Shown here piece after piece: positions 42,322 through 51,949 of a DNA stretch of 64,000 bases; within the stretch, counting starts at the first letter, position 1; each line of letters begins with the position of its first letter. A program made the translations under genes and the position numbers. Below the pieces are notes generated by a model. The model saw nothing but the letters and a program-made list of their open reading frames with translations. It had not been told where the DNA came from and searched no databases. The stretch is from CAYFLR01 sp964343805 (GTDB lineage: Bacteria; Bdellovibrionota_B; Oligoflexia; CAYFLR01). The stretch is taken from positions 1-64,000 of the forward strand of contig CAYFLR010000011.1 of the NCBI GenBank assembly GCA_964343805.1. Reading direction: 5' to 3'.

Positions 42322-44418
42322 ATGATTGCATCTAAATCAGTACAAGTCGGTGGAAGAGAGTTGACAATCGAAACTGGAAAAATTGCCAAGCAGTCCAATG
42401 GTTCTGTTTTGGTAAAGTGCGGAGATACAGTCGTACTGGTCAACGCAGTGGCTAATTTTAAAGCCAATGATCCTAAAGGTGATTTTTTGCCTTTAACGGT
42501 CAACTATATAGAAAAATTCTACGCAGCGGGAAAGGTTCCCGGTGGTTTTTTAAAGCGTGAAGGAAAGCTTTCTGATGCGGAAACTTTGATGGCTCGATTG
42601 ACAGATCGTCCGATCAGACCTCTGTTTCCTGAAGGCTTGAAATGCCCAATTGATGTTGTTAGCCAGGTATTATCTGCAGATCCAGAAGTTTCCCCAGACA
42701 TTCTATCCATGGTGGGAGCATCTGCTGCCTTGACAATTTCCGATATTCCCTTTTTGGGACCTATCGGAGCGGTTCGCTTAGGTATGAAAGATGGTGAATT
42801 CATCGTCAATCCCAACAAAGAACAATTGGAAGACAGTGAGCTTGACCTTGCAGTCGCAGCCAGTGAAAAAGCGATTCTGATGGTTGAAGCAGGAGCTAAG
42901 TTTTTATCAGAAGAAAAAATGCTAGAAGCTCTTCAATTTGCTCATGAGACCATTAAACCCATTTGCCAATTACAAAAAGAGCTGCAAGAAGCTGCTGGTA
43001 AAGAGAAGTTTACACCACCTGAAATCGAAACTAACCAAGAGTTAGAAGGCGAAGTGGCCAAACGCTTTGAAGCTAGCTTTGTGAGCCGTGTTTTATCTAT
43101 TGCTGATAAGAAGAAAAGATATGCAGAGAAGTCTCTTTTTGCAGAAGAGATCAACAGCGATCTTAACCCCGATGGAGATGATGATCTTGGTAACGAGATT
43201 GGGCGACTTTTTCATGAAATGGAATACAAAGTCACTCGTGAGTACATTTTAAAAGGAAGCCGTATTGGCGATCGTAAATACAATGAAGTTCGTGACATTG
43301 CTTGTGAAGTGGATCTTCTTCCTAGAGTTCACGGAAGTTCCCTTTTTACACGTGGTGAAACCCAAGCTATCGTAACTACTACCTTGGGAACAGGTGATGA
43401 TGAACAACGTGTCAACAATATGATGGATGAAGGTTCTAAGAAATTCTACCTTCACTACAATTTTCCTGGCTACTCAGTGGGAGAATGTAAAAGAATGGGA
43501 GCTCCTGGACGTCGTGAAATCGGACATGGTGCTTTAGCTGAAAGAGCTTTAGCTCCTACATTACCTGATAATAACCACTTTCCTTATACCATTCGTATTG
43601 TTTCTGAAATCACTGAATCCAATGGATCTTCTTCCATGGCTTCTGTTTGTGGTGGAACTTTATCTCTGCTCAATGCAGGTGTTCCAATTGAAGCACCGAT
43701 TGCTGGTATTGCAATGGGAATGGTCAAAGAAGGTGATGAGCAAGTGATCCTGACTGACATTCTAGGCGATGAAGACCATCTCGGAGATATGGATTTCAAA
43801 GTTACCGGTTCTCGTGATGGTATTACCGCCCTACAAATGGATATTAAAATTGATGGTATTTCTGTAGAGCTGATGCGTACCGCTTTAGAGCAAGCTAAAG
43901 AGGGTCGTGTTCATATCTTAGATAAGATTGATGAAACCATCACCAAGCCAGGAGATCTTTCAGAATACGCACCACGAATTGAGATGTTGAAAATCAATCC
44001 TGACAAAGTTCGTGATCTCATTGGACCTGGTGGAAAAAATATTAAACGCATCTGTGAAGAAGCCGGCGTTCGTATTGATATTGAAGACGAAGGTATTGTT
44101 CACGTTTCTTCTCCTAATCTCGAGTCACTCGAAAAAGGAAAGAAAATGGTGAGAGATATTACAGTTGATCCTCAAATCGGCGAAGTTTACTTAGGTAAAG
44201 TGGTTCGCCTCGCAGACTATGGTTGCTTTGTGGATATTAAACCTGGAGTATCCGGTTTAGTTCATATCTCTAATCTGGCGGAAGAGCGTGTGAATCGTGT
44301 GACCGATATTGTTCGTGAAGGCGATGAAGTCCTCGTAAAAATCACTGATATTGATCAACAAGGTCGTATCAAGCTCAGCCGTAAAGATGCTCTTGGTCAA
44401 AAACCTACCAACGCTTAA
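42322..44418 (+). CDS. pnp: Polyribonucleotide nucleotidyltransferase (PNPase)
   Basis: Encodes 698 residues, the standard length. Phosphorolytic 3'-5' exoribonuclease of RNA turnover. Domains in order: first RNase PH (about 10-145), helical linker, second RNase PH (about 325-460, with FPGYSVGECKRMGAPGRREIGHG), KH (about 555-615, IGPGGKNIKRICEE) and S1 (about 620-695, GKVVRLADYGCFVDI). All catalytic blocks are intact. It follows rpsO in the classic arrangement, and dut begins 5 bp after its stop. Confidence 0.97.
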   Translation: MIASKSVQVGGRELTIETGKIAKQSNGSVLVKCGDTVVLVNAVANFKANDPKGDFLPLTVNYIEKFYAAGKVPGGFLKREGKLSDAETLMARLTDRPIRPLFPEGLKCPIDVVSQVLSADPEVSPDILSMVGASAALTISDIPFLGPIGAVRLGMKDGEFIVNPNKEQLEDSELDLAVAASEKAILMVEAGAKFLSEEKMLEALQFAHETIKPICQLQKELQEAAGKEKFTPPEIETNQELEGEVAKRFEASFVSRVLSIADKKKRYAEKSLFAEEINSDLNPDGDDDLGNEIGRLFHEMEYKVTREYILKGSRIGDRKYNEVRDIACEVDLLPRVHGSSLFTRGETQAIVTTTLGTGDDEQRVNNMMDEGSKKFYLHYNFPGYSVGECKRMGAPGRREIGHGALAERALAPTLPDNNHFPYTIRIVSEITESNGSSSMASVCGGTLSLLNAGVPIEAPIAGIAMGMVKEGDEQVILTDILGDEDHLGDMDFKVTGSRDGITALQMDIKIDGISVELMRTALEQAKEGRVHILDKIDETITKPGDLSEYAPRIEMLKINPDKVRDLIGPGGKNIKRICEEAGVRIDIEDEGIVHVSSPNLESLEKGKKMVRDITVDPQIGEVYLGKVVRLADYGCFVDIKPGVSGLVHISNLAEERVNRVTDIVREGDEVLVKITDIDQQGRIKLSRKDALGQKPTNA

Positions 44419-44423
44419 GTTTT

Positions 44424-44876
44424 ATGATGATTGAACTTCCCGTTCAGGTTAAACCGAACAGCGAAACAATTGATGATATCCAGACCCCTGCTTACATGAC
44501 CGATGGAGCAGCGGGGATGGATATTTATAGTGCCAACCGCAATGATATTGTGATCAAGCAAAATCAGGTGGTGGCCATTCCTACCGGTTTGCATTTTGCT
44601 ATTCCCTTGGGATATGAAATGCAAATTAGACCTCGGAGTGGCCTGGTGCTCAAACACCAGCTTACCGTACTTAATTCTCCCGGCACCATCGACTCTGATT
44701 ATCGGGGAGAGCTCAGAGTGATTCTTGGTAACTTTGGTGAGGACTTTACTGTGACTCCCAAAATGCGCATTGCTCAAGCCGTGATATGTCCAGTGGTTCA
44801 AGCGAACCTACAGGTGGTGGCTGAACTGTCCTCAACTGATCGAGGTGAGGGTGGTTTTGGGAGTACCGGAAAGTAA
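44424..44876 (+). CDS. dut: dUTP diphosphatase
   Basis: Encodes 150 residues, a standard trimeric dUTPase. Hydrolyses dUTP to dUMP, keeping uracil out of DNA and supplying thymidylate synthesis. The five motifs are present: AAGMDIYSA, PRSGL, NSPGTIDSDYRGEL, RIAQAVICP and GEGGFGSTG. Starts 5 bp after the pnp stop, so probably cotranscribed. Converges on alr with a 6-bp gap. Confidence 0.96.
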   Translation: MMIELPVQVKPNSETIDDIQTPAYMTDGAAGMDIYSANRNDIVIKQNQVVAIPTGLHFAIPLGYEMQIRPRSGLVLKHQLTVLNSPGTIDSDYRGELRVILGNFGEDFTVTPKMRIAQAVICPVVQANLQVVAELSSTDRGEGGFGSTGK

Positions 44877-44882
44877 TTCCAA

Positions 44883-46043
44883 CTAGTCCACTAATACTCG
44901 TGGAATTTCTGCATTGATTCTCGTAACAATTTCATAATTAATGGTGTCGGCAAAAACAGCCAGATCATCTGCCGTGATGCGATTATTTCCATCCGAGCCA
45001 ATGAGGGTGGCAATGGAACCGGCCTCAGCCTTTGGGATGTGCGAGACATCTACAATCATCATATTCATGCAGACTCGACCGAGGAGAGGAGCCCTTTCTC
45101 CGTTTATAAGTACATAACTTTTCCCACCTAATGAGCGATCATATCCTTCGTAGTATCCAACGGGAATAGTGGCCACGCGCATATTTTGGTTAGATTTAAA
45201 AGTACAGCCATATCCAACACAATCCCCTGGAGTAATATCTTTCACTTGGGCAATTCGAGCCTTCCAGGTGAGGACTGGCTTTAGTTGGGGAAGCTGTTTA
45301 TGGATTGAGTGGGCTGAGAGTTTGGTTATTTTGGAAGCCCATAGACCATAAAGAGAAATTCCCACGCGAATCAAATCAAAGTGAGTCACCGGAAAAAGCA
45401 AGCCCGCAGCACTGGCGCTTATGTGATGGAGCAGGGGAGTTTCTAATGGGAGTACTTTTTGGTTTTTAAGATAATCTTTGGCGGTGTTAAATTCTTTAAT
45501 CTGGGCATGCATGTAGTCTGATTCGGTCACATCTTCCACATTGGCAAAATGGCTCATGAGGCCGGAGAGTGTGATTTGGGGGTTTTCTTTTAACAGCTTT
45601 AGTGCCCCTTCCAGTTCCTCCGTTTTAAATCCCAATCGAGCCAGGCCCGTGTCCACTTTGAGATGGATTTTGATCGGCATTTTTAGAGAGATGATTTCTT
45701 CAAGATAATCTAGGGATCCCACTACCAGCAGAGCCTTGTTATAGTCTTGCTCTTCGGGCAGTGGTGCTGTTCGCCCCATAATGAGCACTTCAGCGGACAG
45801 TGATGAGATCCTCTTTTTTAAAATAAGAAACTCAGCTAAAGAGTTCACTGCTAATATTTTTATCCCTTGCTTCAAGCAGAACTGACTTACCTCCAGAAAC
45901 CCATGACCATAAGCATTTGATTTTACCACCGGGCAGATGGGGTTTTCATTGAGGTTATTAAAAAGGTCAATGTTATTTTTGAGAGCGGTTTTAGATAGCT
46001 CTATCCAAGTATTTGAGTGAAGGGATTTAAGTTGGTCGGACAT
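44883..46043 (-). CDS. alr: Alanine racemase
   Basis: Encodes 386 residues. PLP-dependent interconversion of L- and D-alanine for peptidoglycan. PVVKSNAYGHG holds the PLP lysine; the C-terminal domain has GYGCTFKSN, the VATIPVGYYEGYDRSL block with the catalytic-type Tyr, and GRVCMNMMIVDVS. Start GTG/ATG region follows GGAG. Last gene after the PBP and GspC-like genes on the same strand, a plausible cell-wall operon. Confidence 0.95.
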   Translation of the reverse strand: MSDQLKSLHSNTWIELSKTALKNNIDLFNNLNENPICPVVKSNAYGHGFLEVSQFCLKQGIKILAVNSLAEFLILKKRISSLSAEVLIMGRTAPLPEEQDYNKALLVVGSLDYLEEIISLKMPIKIHLKVDTGLARLGFKTEELEGALKLLKENPQITLSGLMSHFANVEDVTESDYMHAQIKEFNTAKDYLKNQKVLPLETPLLHHISASAAGLLFPVTHFDLIRVGISLYGLWASKITKLSAHSIHKQLPQLKPVLTWKARIAQVKDITPGDCVGYGCTFKSNQNMRVATIPVGYYEGYDRSLGGKSYVLINGERAPLLGRVCMNMMIVDVSHIPKAEAGSIATLIGSDGNNRITADDLAVFADTINYEIVTRINAEIPRVLVD

Positions 46044-46055
46044 AGGAGCCTTTAA

Positions 46056-46781
46056 TCAGCGCACTCGTACATTAACTGAGATAGGAGCACCATTACGAAC
46101 TACGGTGATTTCCAGATCATCACTGGATTTCAAGCTGTGCAGGAAGTTAATGGTTTGAGCTACATTGTTAAGTTCTTTACCATTGATATGAGTGACAACA
46201 TCTTCATCAATAAGACCAAATTTATCAAAAATGGAACCCTCATCGATTTGAAGTAATTTAAAGCCGGCGATCTGACCATTTTGAATAACTGGGGCGGCCT
46301 CGGCTTGAAAGAGTATGTCTTTGAGCTTTTTATTAATTAGATTGTCTCGGTATTCAGATGTCATTCCGATGTCTGTACCCTTCCGTTCAAATCCATCCTC
46401 AGCAATCATACTTTTAGTAGCCGCTTTGGATTTAGCTACAGCTCGTGCTTCTGTTTTATTTCCCACCATAGCATAGTTCTTCAGGTCGAAGATCATTTTA
46501 TGGCGGTGCACTTCAACTAGTTTTCCACCGAAGAAGATCTCGTCACCCACGCGAAATGCTTTAATCTGACGGGTGTCTAAATTTTTGATAAGGGCGACCC
46601 CTTTATATGGGTTTCCATCATAAATGGTGCCAAGAAGAATAATGTTGAGAGTGTTTTCAATGGCGGGGGCAACAAAAATGAGCTTTAGGTTCTTTTTTGC
46701 TGATGCATTTGCGTGCAGCTGTTGGCCGTTAAAGGCGCTTAGAATAGCAAAGACAATGAGGATTGTTAACTTTTTATTCAT
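46056..46781 (-). CDS. GspC-like periplasmic/PDZ protein
   Basis: Encodes 241 residues. A signal or anchor segment (1-24) is followed by a region like the HR domain of type II secretion GspC (IILLGTIYDG...ALIKNLDTRQIKAFRVGDEI...KMIFDL) and a C-terminal PDZ domain (FKLLQIDEGSIFDKFGLIDEDVVTHINGKEL). GspC couples the inner-membrane platform to the secretin. No other gsp genes are near; it overlaps the PBP gene by 8 bp and lies 12 bp before alr. A stand-alone PDZ regulator of cell-wall enzymes is the other reading. Confidence 0.7.
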   Translation of the reverse strand: MNKKLTILIVFAILSAFNGQQLHANASAKKNLKLIFVAPAIENTLNIILLGTIYDGNPYKGVALIKNLDTRQIKAFRVGDEIFFGGKLVEVHRHKMIFDLKNYAMVGNKTEARAVAKSKAATKSMIAEDGFERKGTDIGMTSEYRDNLINKKLKDILFQAEAAPVIQNGQIAGFKLLQIDEGSIFDKFGLIDEDVVTHINGKELNNVAQTINFLHSLKSSDDLEITVVRNGAPISVNVRVR

Positions 46782-48060
46782 TACGTGCCGCCATCAAGAT
46801 ATGATTCTGGTTTTCCAGGATCTGGCCATATTTCATATGGGAAGCAATTCCAATTCTGGCTAAATGACTCCCCTTTATTATAAACCTTTTACGCATTACC
46901 ACAAGAGCAGAAATTGCGATCTCTGGATTGGCTATGGGGGCAAAACCTGAGAACCAAGTGTATTTACCTAAGGGGGAGTAGCCTGTAAGAGTTCCTGTTT
47001 TACCACCTACTTTGGTTTTAACTCGTGGAAAACCACGTTTTTTAAAAGCAATCCAAGATGTGCCGTTGGTGACAGTTTTTTCCATCATAGCCGAAAGCTT
47101 TTCAGCAGTCTGGGCAGATATAGGAACATTGAGAATTTTACTATTACCTTGATAAATAACTAGTCCATCTTTATCTTCTATCCAATCGACTATATAAGGA
47201 GTCATCATCACACCTTTATTGGCGATGGTGGCACTCAAAAGAGCTGCATGCACAGGGCTGATCTCTATATCTCCAAATCCTGCTCCAATCTCCGCAAGGC
47301 GTTTAGCTGATACTTCTTCTTGCGGTGGGAATATAGCTGTACTAACTTTTAGCGGAAGTTCAAAAGGTATGGGGCGATTAAAATAAAAGAGATTGGCATA
47401 GTGCTGAAGTTGTTTGTAGCCTGTTTCGTATAGAGCAATGCGGCCAAAAGCAATATTGCAGGATTTACCAAAGGCATTTGCTAAGGAAATAGCTCTCTTA
47501 TCTTTCCTTACATTTCTGATCCAGTTTTTTCGTCTAATATGTTGACACCGACCCGGAATTTTAATTTTATCTTGTGGCTCAAAATTCGCTTTCTCAACGG
47601 CTGCTGTGGCAGTGACTATTTTAAATAAACTAGCTGCGGGATAGGAAGCTTTTAAATAGCTAGGATACCCATCTGTCTTCATGGTTGATCGGTTTCTATA
47701 TCCTAAAAGGGTAAGGATTTTACCGGTTTGAGGGTGGATGGAGACATAAGTTCCGTAATCTACTTTAAAACCATTGAGTTTTCTTTCGAGTTTTCTCTGA
47801 ACCTCTGGGTCCAAGGTTAATACAATCTCATACCCATCAATTGTCTTTATTCTATAGCGATCATGAGAAAGCTTCATCTTGCTAAGTATATGAGGAGAGT
47901 GAAAATGAAGGACCCCTTGGTTTGAAATAGTGAATTCTCTAGTAATTCTCTGGGGTGATTTTGCTCTAAAAATTGCATGCAGGGATGTCTGTAGGATAAA
48001 CACATAAAAGAGTGCCACCATGATTGTGGGGAACCAAATTTTCTGAATATTCATTTTCAT
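46774..48060 (-). CDS. Penicillin-binding protein transpeptidase domain protein
   Basis: Encodes 428 residues. An N-terminal membrane helix (10-30) is followed directly by a transpeptidase domain: SLFK (Ser144, Lys147), SCN (Ser200-Asn202) and KTG (GGKTGTLTG, near 358). It lacks the long N-terminal dimerisation domain of PBP2/FtsI, so it is smaller than usual class B PBPs. D,D-transpeptidase in the periplasm. First of the PBP, GspC-like and alr group. AT-rich sequence lies upstream. Confidence 0.85.
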   Translation of the reverse strand: MKMNIQKIWFPTIMVALFYVFILQTSLHAIFRAKSPQRITREFTISNQGVLHFHSPHILSKMKLSHDRYRIKTIDGYEIVLTLDPEVQRKLERKLNGFKVDYGTYVSIHPQTGKILTLLGYRNRSTMKTDGYPSYLKASYPAASLFKIVTATAAVEKANFEPQDKIKIPGRCQHIRRKNWIRNVRKDKRAISLANAFGKSCNIAFGRIALYETGYKQLQHYANLFYFNRPIPFELPLKVSTAIFPPQEEVSAKRLAEIGAGFGDIEISPVHAALLSATIANKGVMMTPYIVDWIEDKDGLVIYQGNSKILNVPISAQTAEKLSAMMEKTVTNGTSWIAFKKRGFPRVKTKVGGKTGTLTGYSPLGKYTWFSGFAPIANPEIAISALVVMRKRFIIKGSHLARIGIASHMKYGQILENQNHILMAARNE

Positions 48061-48270
48061 GTTTAGACAATTGTATAAAAATTAACTTATTTGTACATCC
48101 TTTTATCGGACTGTCCTATTTTTTTTCATTTGGGATTAATTTTATTTTATCCGATTAACTAATAGATATAAAAGGAAAATTAGTAATTCACCAAAAAAAG
48201 TGTCAAGTTTTTTTACATAAGGTCGATATGTTTCCTTGAGATAAGTTTGTTCTAGATCAAGGAGTAACAC

Positions 48271-49833
48271 ATGATTAATTGGGAATCATTCGATAAGTTA
48301 CATGTGGTCACCAGAATGAAGTCTGTGATCGGTAAGTGGTGGAATATCCAGTTAAATTTTACCGATCCCAAGGGTTATATTCGAGGTGTTCCCGAAGGTC
48401 GATTTTTTAATCCCATCAATAAACTCATGGAAAAGATCGTAGAAAGAGAAGATGGATTCAAGCGGTGCCGTCAAACGGCTCGTGAGGCGACTATCGACGC
48501 TATGCATAGAGAATCACCAAAGATTTTCCAAGATCATGTGGGTTTTTGGGCCGTTTCGGTTCCCGTTCGTTCTCCTGATGGCTTCTTGGGCTGCGTGTAT
48601 GCAGACGGTTTTCTTTTGGATAAGGATGCTGCCAAAAGCATCAGTGTGATTCGTTCAAATATTTCACATGATTACCCTGACATCGATCCCGATTGGGTTG
48701 AAGACTACCTCAAAAGTTGTCCAGTTTTAAAACAGTCAGATTTAGATTACCTCATCGAATTGATTGGGGTGGTTGTGGATGAAATGGTCAATGTGACTAA
48801 GACCTTAGCTGAAAAAGATGAAAAAGTAACTCAACTCAGTCGTGAGCTTGTAGATCGCTATAGCTTTGATCAGATGATTGGAAAATCTCAGGCGATGCAG
48901 GATATTTATAGTTTACTGGAAAAAGTTTGTACATCTGATGCCACCGTGCTTATAAATGGTGAAAATGGAACAGGAAAAGAGCTCATAGCCAGAGCACTCC
49001 ATTATAATAGCTTAAGGAAAGATGCAGCTTTTGTGATTCAAAACTGTTCAGCTTTTAATGATAACCTCTTAGATTCTGAGCTTTTTGGACATGTAAAGGG
49101 TTCTTTTACCGGAGCCACCCGTGATAAAAAAGGTCTTTTTGAACTGGCACATGATGGAACACTTTTCTTGGATGAGGTCGGCGATATGTCACCTACTATG
49201 CAGGTTAAGTTACTTCGTGTTTTACAGGAAGGAACTTTCATTCCTGTGGGAGGAGTTGAAGAAAAGCAGGTGGATGTGAGAGTCCTTGCGGCGACCAACA
49301 AAGACCTACAAAAGATGATTCAGACTGGAGAGTTTAGAGAGGATCTTTACTATCGACTCAATGTGATCAATATGGTGGTTCCTTCTCTACGGGACCGTAA
49401 AGAGGATATTGTTCTTTTGGTTGATCATTTCTTGGGGACCTATGCCACTAAAGCCAAGTTCGACCATCCTAAAAAACTTGATAGTGAGGTGCTTGATTAT
49501 TTGGTAAACTACGATTGGCCTGGCAATGTAAGAGAGTTGCAGAATGAAGTGGAGCGACTGTGTGTGTTGGCCAGTGGTGATATTATCACTTCAGATATTC
49601 TGTCTCCCAAAATTCTGGGTGCCAAACCAAGCACCTCGATTAAAACTAAGAATGCCAATGGCGTTGCTAGGAAACTAAAAGACTCTTTGGAAGAGGTGGA
49701 GCGAGAGCTTATTCGAGAGGGTTTGGAACGCACCAATTACAATAAGTCAAAGCTGGCCAAAGAGCTTGGTATTAGTCGTGCTGGTCTCATAATGAAAGTT
49801 GAAAAATATGAGCTAGACCGACGCAATAGATAA
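48271..49833 (+). CDS. Sigma-54-dependent transcriptional activator with PocR-like sensory domain
   Basis: Encodes 520 residues. Residues 1-175 resemble a PocR-type ligand-binding domain (FTDPKGYIRG, FKRCRQTAREA, HVGFWAVSVPV, GFLGCVYADGF). The AAA+ domain follows (about 205-435): NGENGTGKELIARA (Walker A), GSFTGA for the sigma-54-contacting GAFTGA loop with Ser in place of Ala, LFLDEVGDM (Walker B), YYRLNV, and WPGNVRELQNEVERL. The C-terminal Fis-type HTH is NKSKLAKELGISRAGLIMKV. No receiver domain, so the signal is probably a small ligand. Targets unknown; a sigma-54-like promoter is seen at 20173. Confidence 0.88.
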   Translation: MINWESFDKLHVVTRMKSVIGKWWNIQLNFTDPKGYIRGVPEGRFFNPINKLMEKIVEREDGFKRCRQTAREATIDAMHRESPKIFQDHVGFWAVSVPVRSPDGFLGCVYADGFLLDKDAAKSISVIRSNISHDYPDIDPDWVEDYLKSCPVLKQSDLDYLIELIGVVVDEMVNVTKTLAEKDEKVTQLSRELVDRYSFDQMIGKSQAMQDIYSLLEKVCTSDATVLINGENGTGKELIARALHYNSLRKDAAFVIQNCSAFNDNLLDSELFGHVKGSFTGATRDKKGLFELAHDGTLFLDEVGDMSPTMQVKLLRVLQEGTFIPVGGVEEKQVDVRVLAATNKDLQKMIQTGEFREDLYYRLNVINMVVPSLRDRKEDIVLLVDHFLGTYATKAKFDHPKKLDSEVLDYLVNYDWPGNVRELQNEVERLCVLASGDIITSDILSPKILGAKPSTSIKTKNANGVARKLKDSLEEVERELIREGLERTNYNKSKLAKELGISRAGLIMKVEKYELDRRNR

Positions 49834-49865
49834 ACTATCATTAAATAAACAGGAGGAAGTTAAAT

Positions 49866-50177
49866 TTGATTTTCAAACTTATTAACTTTCTCCTGCTCCT
49901 TTTGAACACCTATATCTACAACATCTATGATAAACCGATTATTCTTTTTTTAATTATTTTTCATGGTCTGGTGTTTGCCTACTTCCTTCTAATGGCGCTT
50001 ATTGCTTTTGAACCTTCCAGAAAGCAGGTTATTCAGCAGGCATTGATGATAGCAAAAGGCGGGAAATGGCAAAACATAGGTGAGAAGAGGGTTGCCTCTA
50101 TAAAGGGTCTTAAAAAGAAACCTGTTAAAAAAGTGGTGCCCGCAGTTGAAGCGGTGAGTGAAGATTTAAAAGAGTGA
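49866..50177 (+). CDS. Small two-helix membrane protein with basic cytoplasmic tail
   Basis: Encodes 103 residues starting at TTG, with AGGAGG eight bases upstream. Residues 1-20 and 26-47 are hydrophobic (FKLINFLLLLLNTYIYN, IILFLIIFHGLVFAYFLLMALIAF); the tail is Lys-rich with KKPVKKVVP. It lies 32 bp after the sigma-54 activator, possibly cotranscribed. Function unknown. Confidence 0.6.
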   Translation: MIFKLINFLLLLLNTYIYNIYDKPIILFLIIFHGLVFAYFLLMALIAFEPSRKQVIQQALMIAKGGKWQNIGEKRVASIKGLKKKPVKKVVPAVEAVSEDLKE

Positions 50178-50179
50178 GT

Positions 50180-50896
50180 TTAGGAGCGGCTACGGCCTTT
50201 CCAGAGAAGATGGATCACTTTAAAGAGGGCCATCAAAACAGACCACTTATTTAACTTGGTATGACCAATTCGTCTCTCCTCAAACAATATCGGAAATTCC
50301 GCAAAATTCTGGCTTTGATTGTGGCAATTGTTTTTTAGCTCAATTTGAAAAGCGTACCCTTCTGAATTTAGACTTTCAACTTGGCTTGCCATTAACACAT
50401 CTCTTCGCCAGAAATTAAAACCACTGGTCATATCCTGAATGGGAAGCTGAAGCAGGCTTCGAATAATCTTGTTTACAAAGTTGCTGGCCCACGCTTGCCA
50501 TGGACTCCAATTGAGAATTTTCCCTCCCTGAATGAAACGGGATCCTATTAAATAATCGCGCTGTTCCCCTGTGAGCAGGCGGTAAACCTCGATCAACGAA
50601 CGTGGGGGATGAGAGAAATCTGCATCCATCTGGCCGATGAAATCAAATTTATGAGCCAGCCCGTAGGCGAAACCTTCTCGATAGGCTGAGCCAATCCCCT
50701 TCTTCTTTGTTCTACGAATGAGATGTAGATTCTCATGATATCTCATTTGATCTTGAACTAAATCACCCGTCCCATCGGGGCTGTTGTCATCGATGATCAG
50801 AATGTGAAAGGGGGCTTCCGTTCTTCTAATCGCATTGATTATGTGGACAATATGTTCAGATTCATTATAGGTGGGAATACAAATTAACGCCTTCAT
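50180..50896 (-). CDS. Polyprenol-phosphate mannosyltransferase-like glycosyltransferase (GT2)
   Basis: Encodes 238 residues. GT2 fold with CIPTYNESEHI, LIIDDNSPDGTGD (nucleotide-sugar contact), GSAYREGFAYGL, GQMDADFSHPP (DxD metal site) and SGFNFWRRDVL. Matches dolichol/polyprenol-phosphate mannose synthases without a membrane domain. Transfers a sugar from a nucleotide donor to a lipid carrier at the cytoplasmic face. Converges on the small membrane protein gene with 2 bp between stops. Confidence 0.87.
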   Translation of the reverse strand: MKALICIPTYNESEHIVHIINAIRRTEAPFHILIIDDNSPDGTGDLVQDQMRYHENLHLIRRTKKKGIGSAYREGFAYGLAHKFDFIGQMDADFSHPPRSLIEVYRLLTGEQRDYLIGSRFIQGGKILNWSPWQAWASNFVNKIIRSLLQLPIQDMTSGFNFWRRDVLMASQVESLNSEGYAFQIELKNNCHNQSQNFAEFPILFEERRIGHTKLNKWSVLMALFKVIHLLWKGRSRS

Positions 50897-50978
50897 TTAG
50901 ATCTTAATACCTGTTTTATTATTCCATTGTCAATTCATGGATGAAAAAGATGAGAGATTAAAGTAGACTTGCTTGAAT

Positions 50979-51941
50979 ATGAACCGCTTAATCAATTTAA
51001 CCAAACTTATTTTATATCCCTTTTGGATTGTGGCCTTTATCCATGATCTGCAAACTGATCCAAATAACTCAAAAAAGAGAATCCGAGGACCGCTTTGGTT
51101 TGTTGGTTCTACTCTTTTTTTAATACTTTTTTATGGGTTGCTCTATTTTGCCAAGGTGGACCCTCTTTTTTTTCCTCAGATGCCTTTTTCTGATTCTCTA
51201 GTATACTCCTCCATATTCTGCTGGCTTATCTTTTTCTTTGCTGGAGCAGGGCAGTATCCTTATACTCAATGGCTTTTCAAAAGGTGGAATAATCTAAGAA
51301 ATGGATGGACTTTTCTCACCTACCTTTATCTCTTGCCTTTGATGATAGGAATAACTGGAGTGAGTCAGCTGGTTCATTGGATTTACTCTTATGAAAAGAG
51401 CTTTCTCTTTACCCTCTTTTTCTATTGGGGGTTGGCGGCCTTATTTATGGGATGTTTGAAAACTTTGTATGCCAGATACCTTTGGGAGAAGATCCTCTAT
51501 TCCTTAGGCTCTCAGCAAATGTTTATATTTTTGACACTATTCCTTATTCCTATGAGCTCCCCTGTTCTCCAAGAAAACTTGATACAAACTATTTTGTTTA
51601 CTTTCTCTTTAAATCTCCTCACTATCGGTTATTGGTTTTATTTACCCGGAGCAATGGATCAAACCTCCAAAGGATTGTTTGTTTTTGAACTTAGCAGTAA
51701 AAATTTGGTATCAGATATCCGGAAGGGCACTTCCTATCCTCTTTGGATCATAGCATCCCTTGGTCTTTGTTTTATGGCCTATTTAATCTATCAGCTAACA
51801 ATCCATTTTTCCTACATGAGTTTTGTGGGGGGGCTGCCTTGGGTTGCTGCTATGGTTCTCATGATTGTCCTTCAACTTGATGGGTTACAAACCCAATTAC
51901 TTCCCTTTGCGAAAACAACACAGCGAATGGGGGTTCACTAA
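50979..51941 (+). CDS. Polytopic membrane protein, unknown
   Basis: About 320 residues (ATG 50979; an in-frame TTG is two codons earlier). Eight or so hydrophobic segments, with aromatic and few charged residues between, and no recognised motif. It is convergent with the hypothetical gene at 51950-52609 and divergent from the glycosyltransferase. No ribosome binding site better than weak. Possibly Yip1-like in look, but I cannot support that. Confidence 0.6.
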   Translation: MNRLINLTKLILYPFWIVAFIHDLQTDPNNSKKRIRGPLWFVGSTLFLILFYGLLYFAKVDPLFFPQMPFSDSLVYSSIFCWLIFFFAGAGQYPYTQWLFKRWNNLRNGWTFLTYLYLLPLMIGITGVSQLVHWIYSYEKSFLFTLFFYWGLAALFMGCLKTLYARYLWEKILYSLGSQQMFIFLTLFLIPMSSPVLQENLIQTILFTFSLNLLTIGYWFYLPGAMDQTSKGLFVFELSSKNLVSDIRKGTSYPLWIIASLGLCFMAYLIYQLTIHFSYMSFVGGLPWVAAMVLMIVLQLDGLQTQLLPFAKTTQRMGVH

Positions 51942-51949
51942 AGCCAAAG

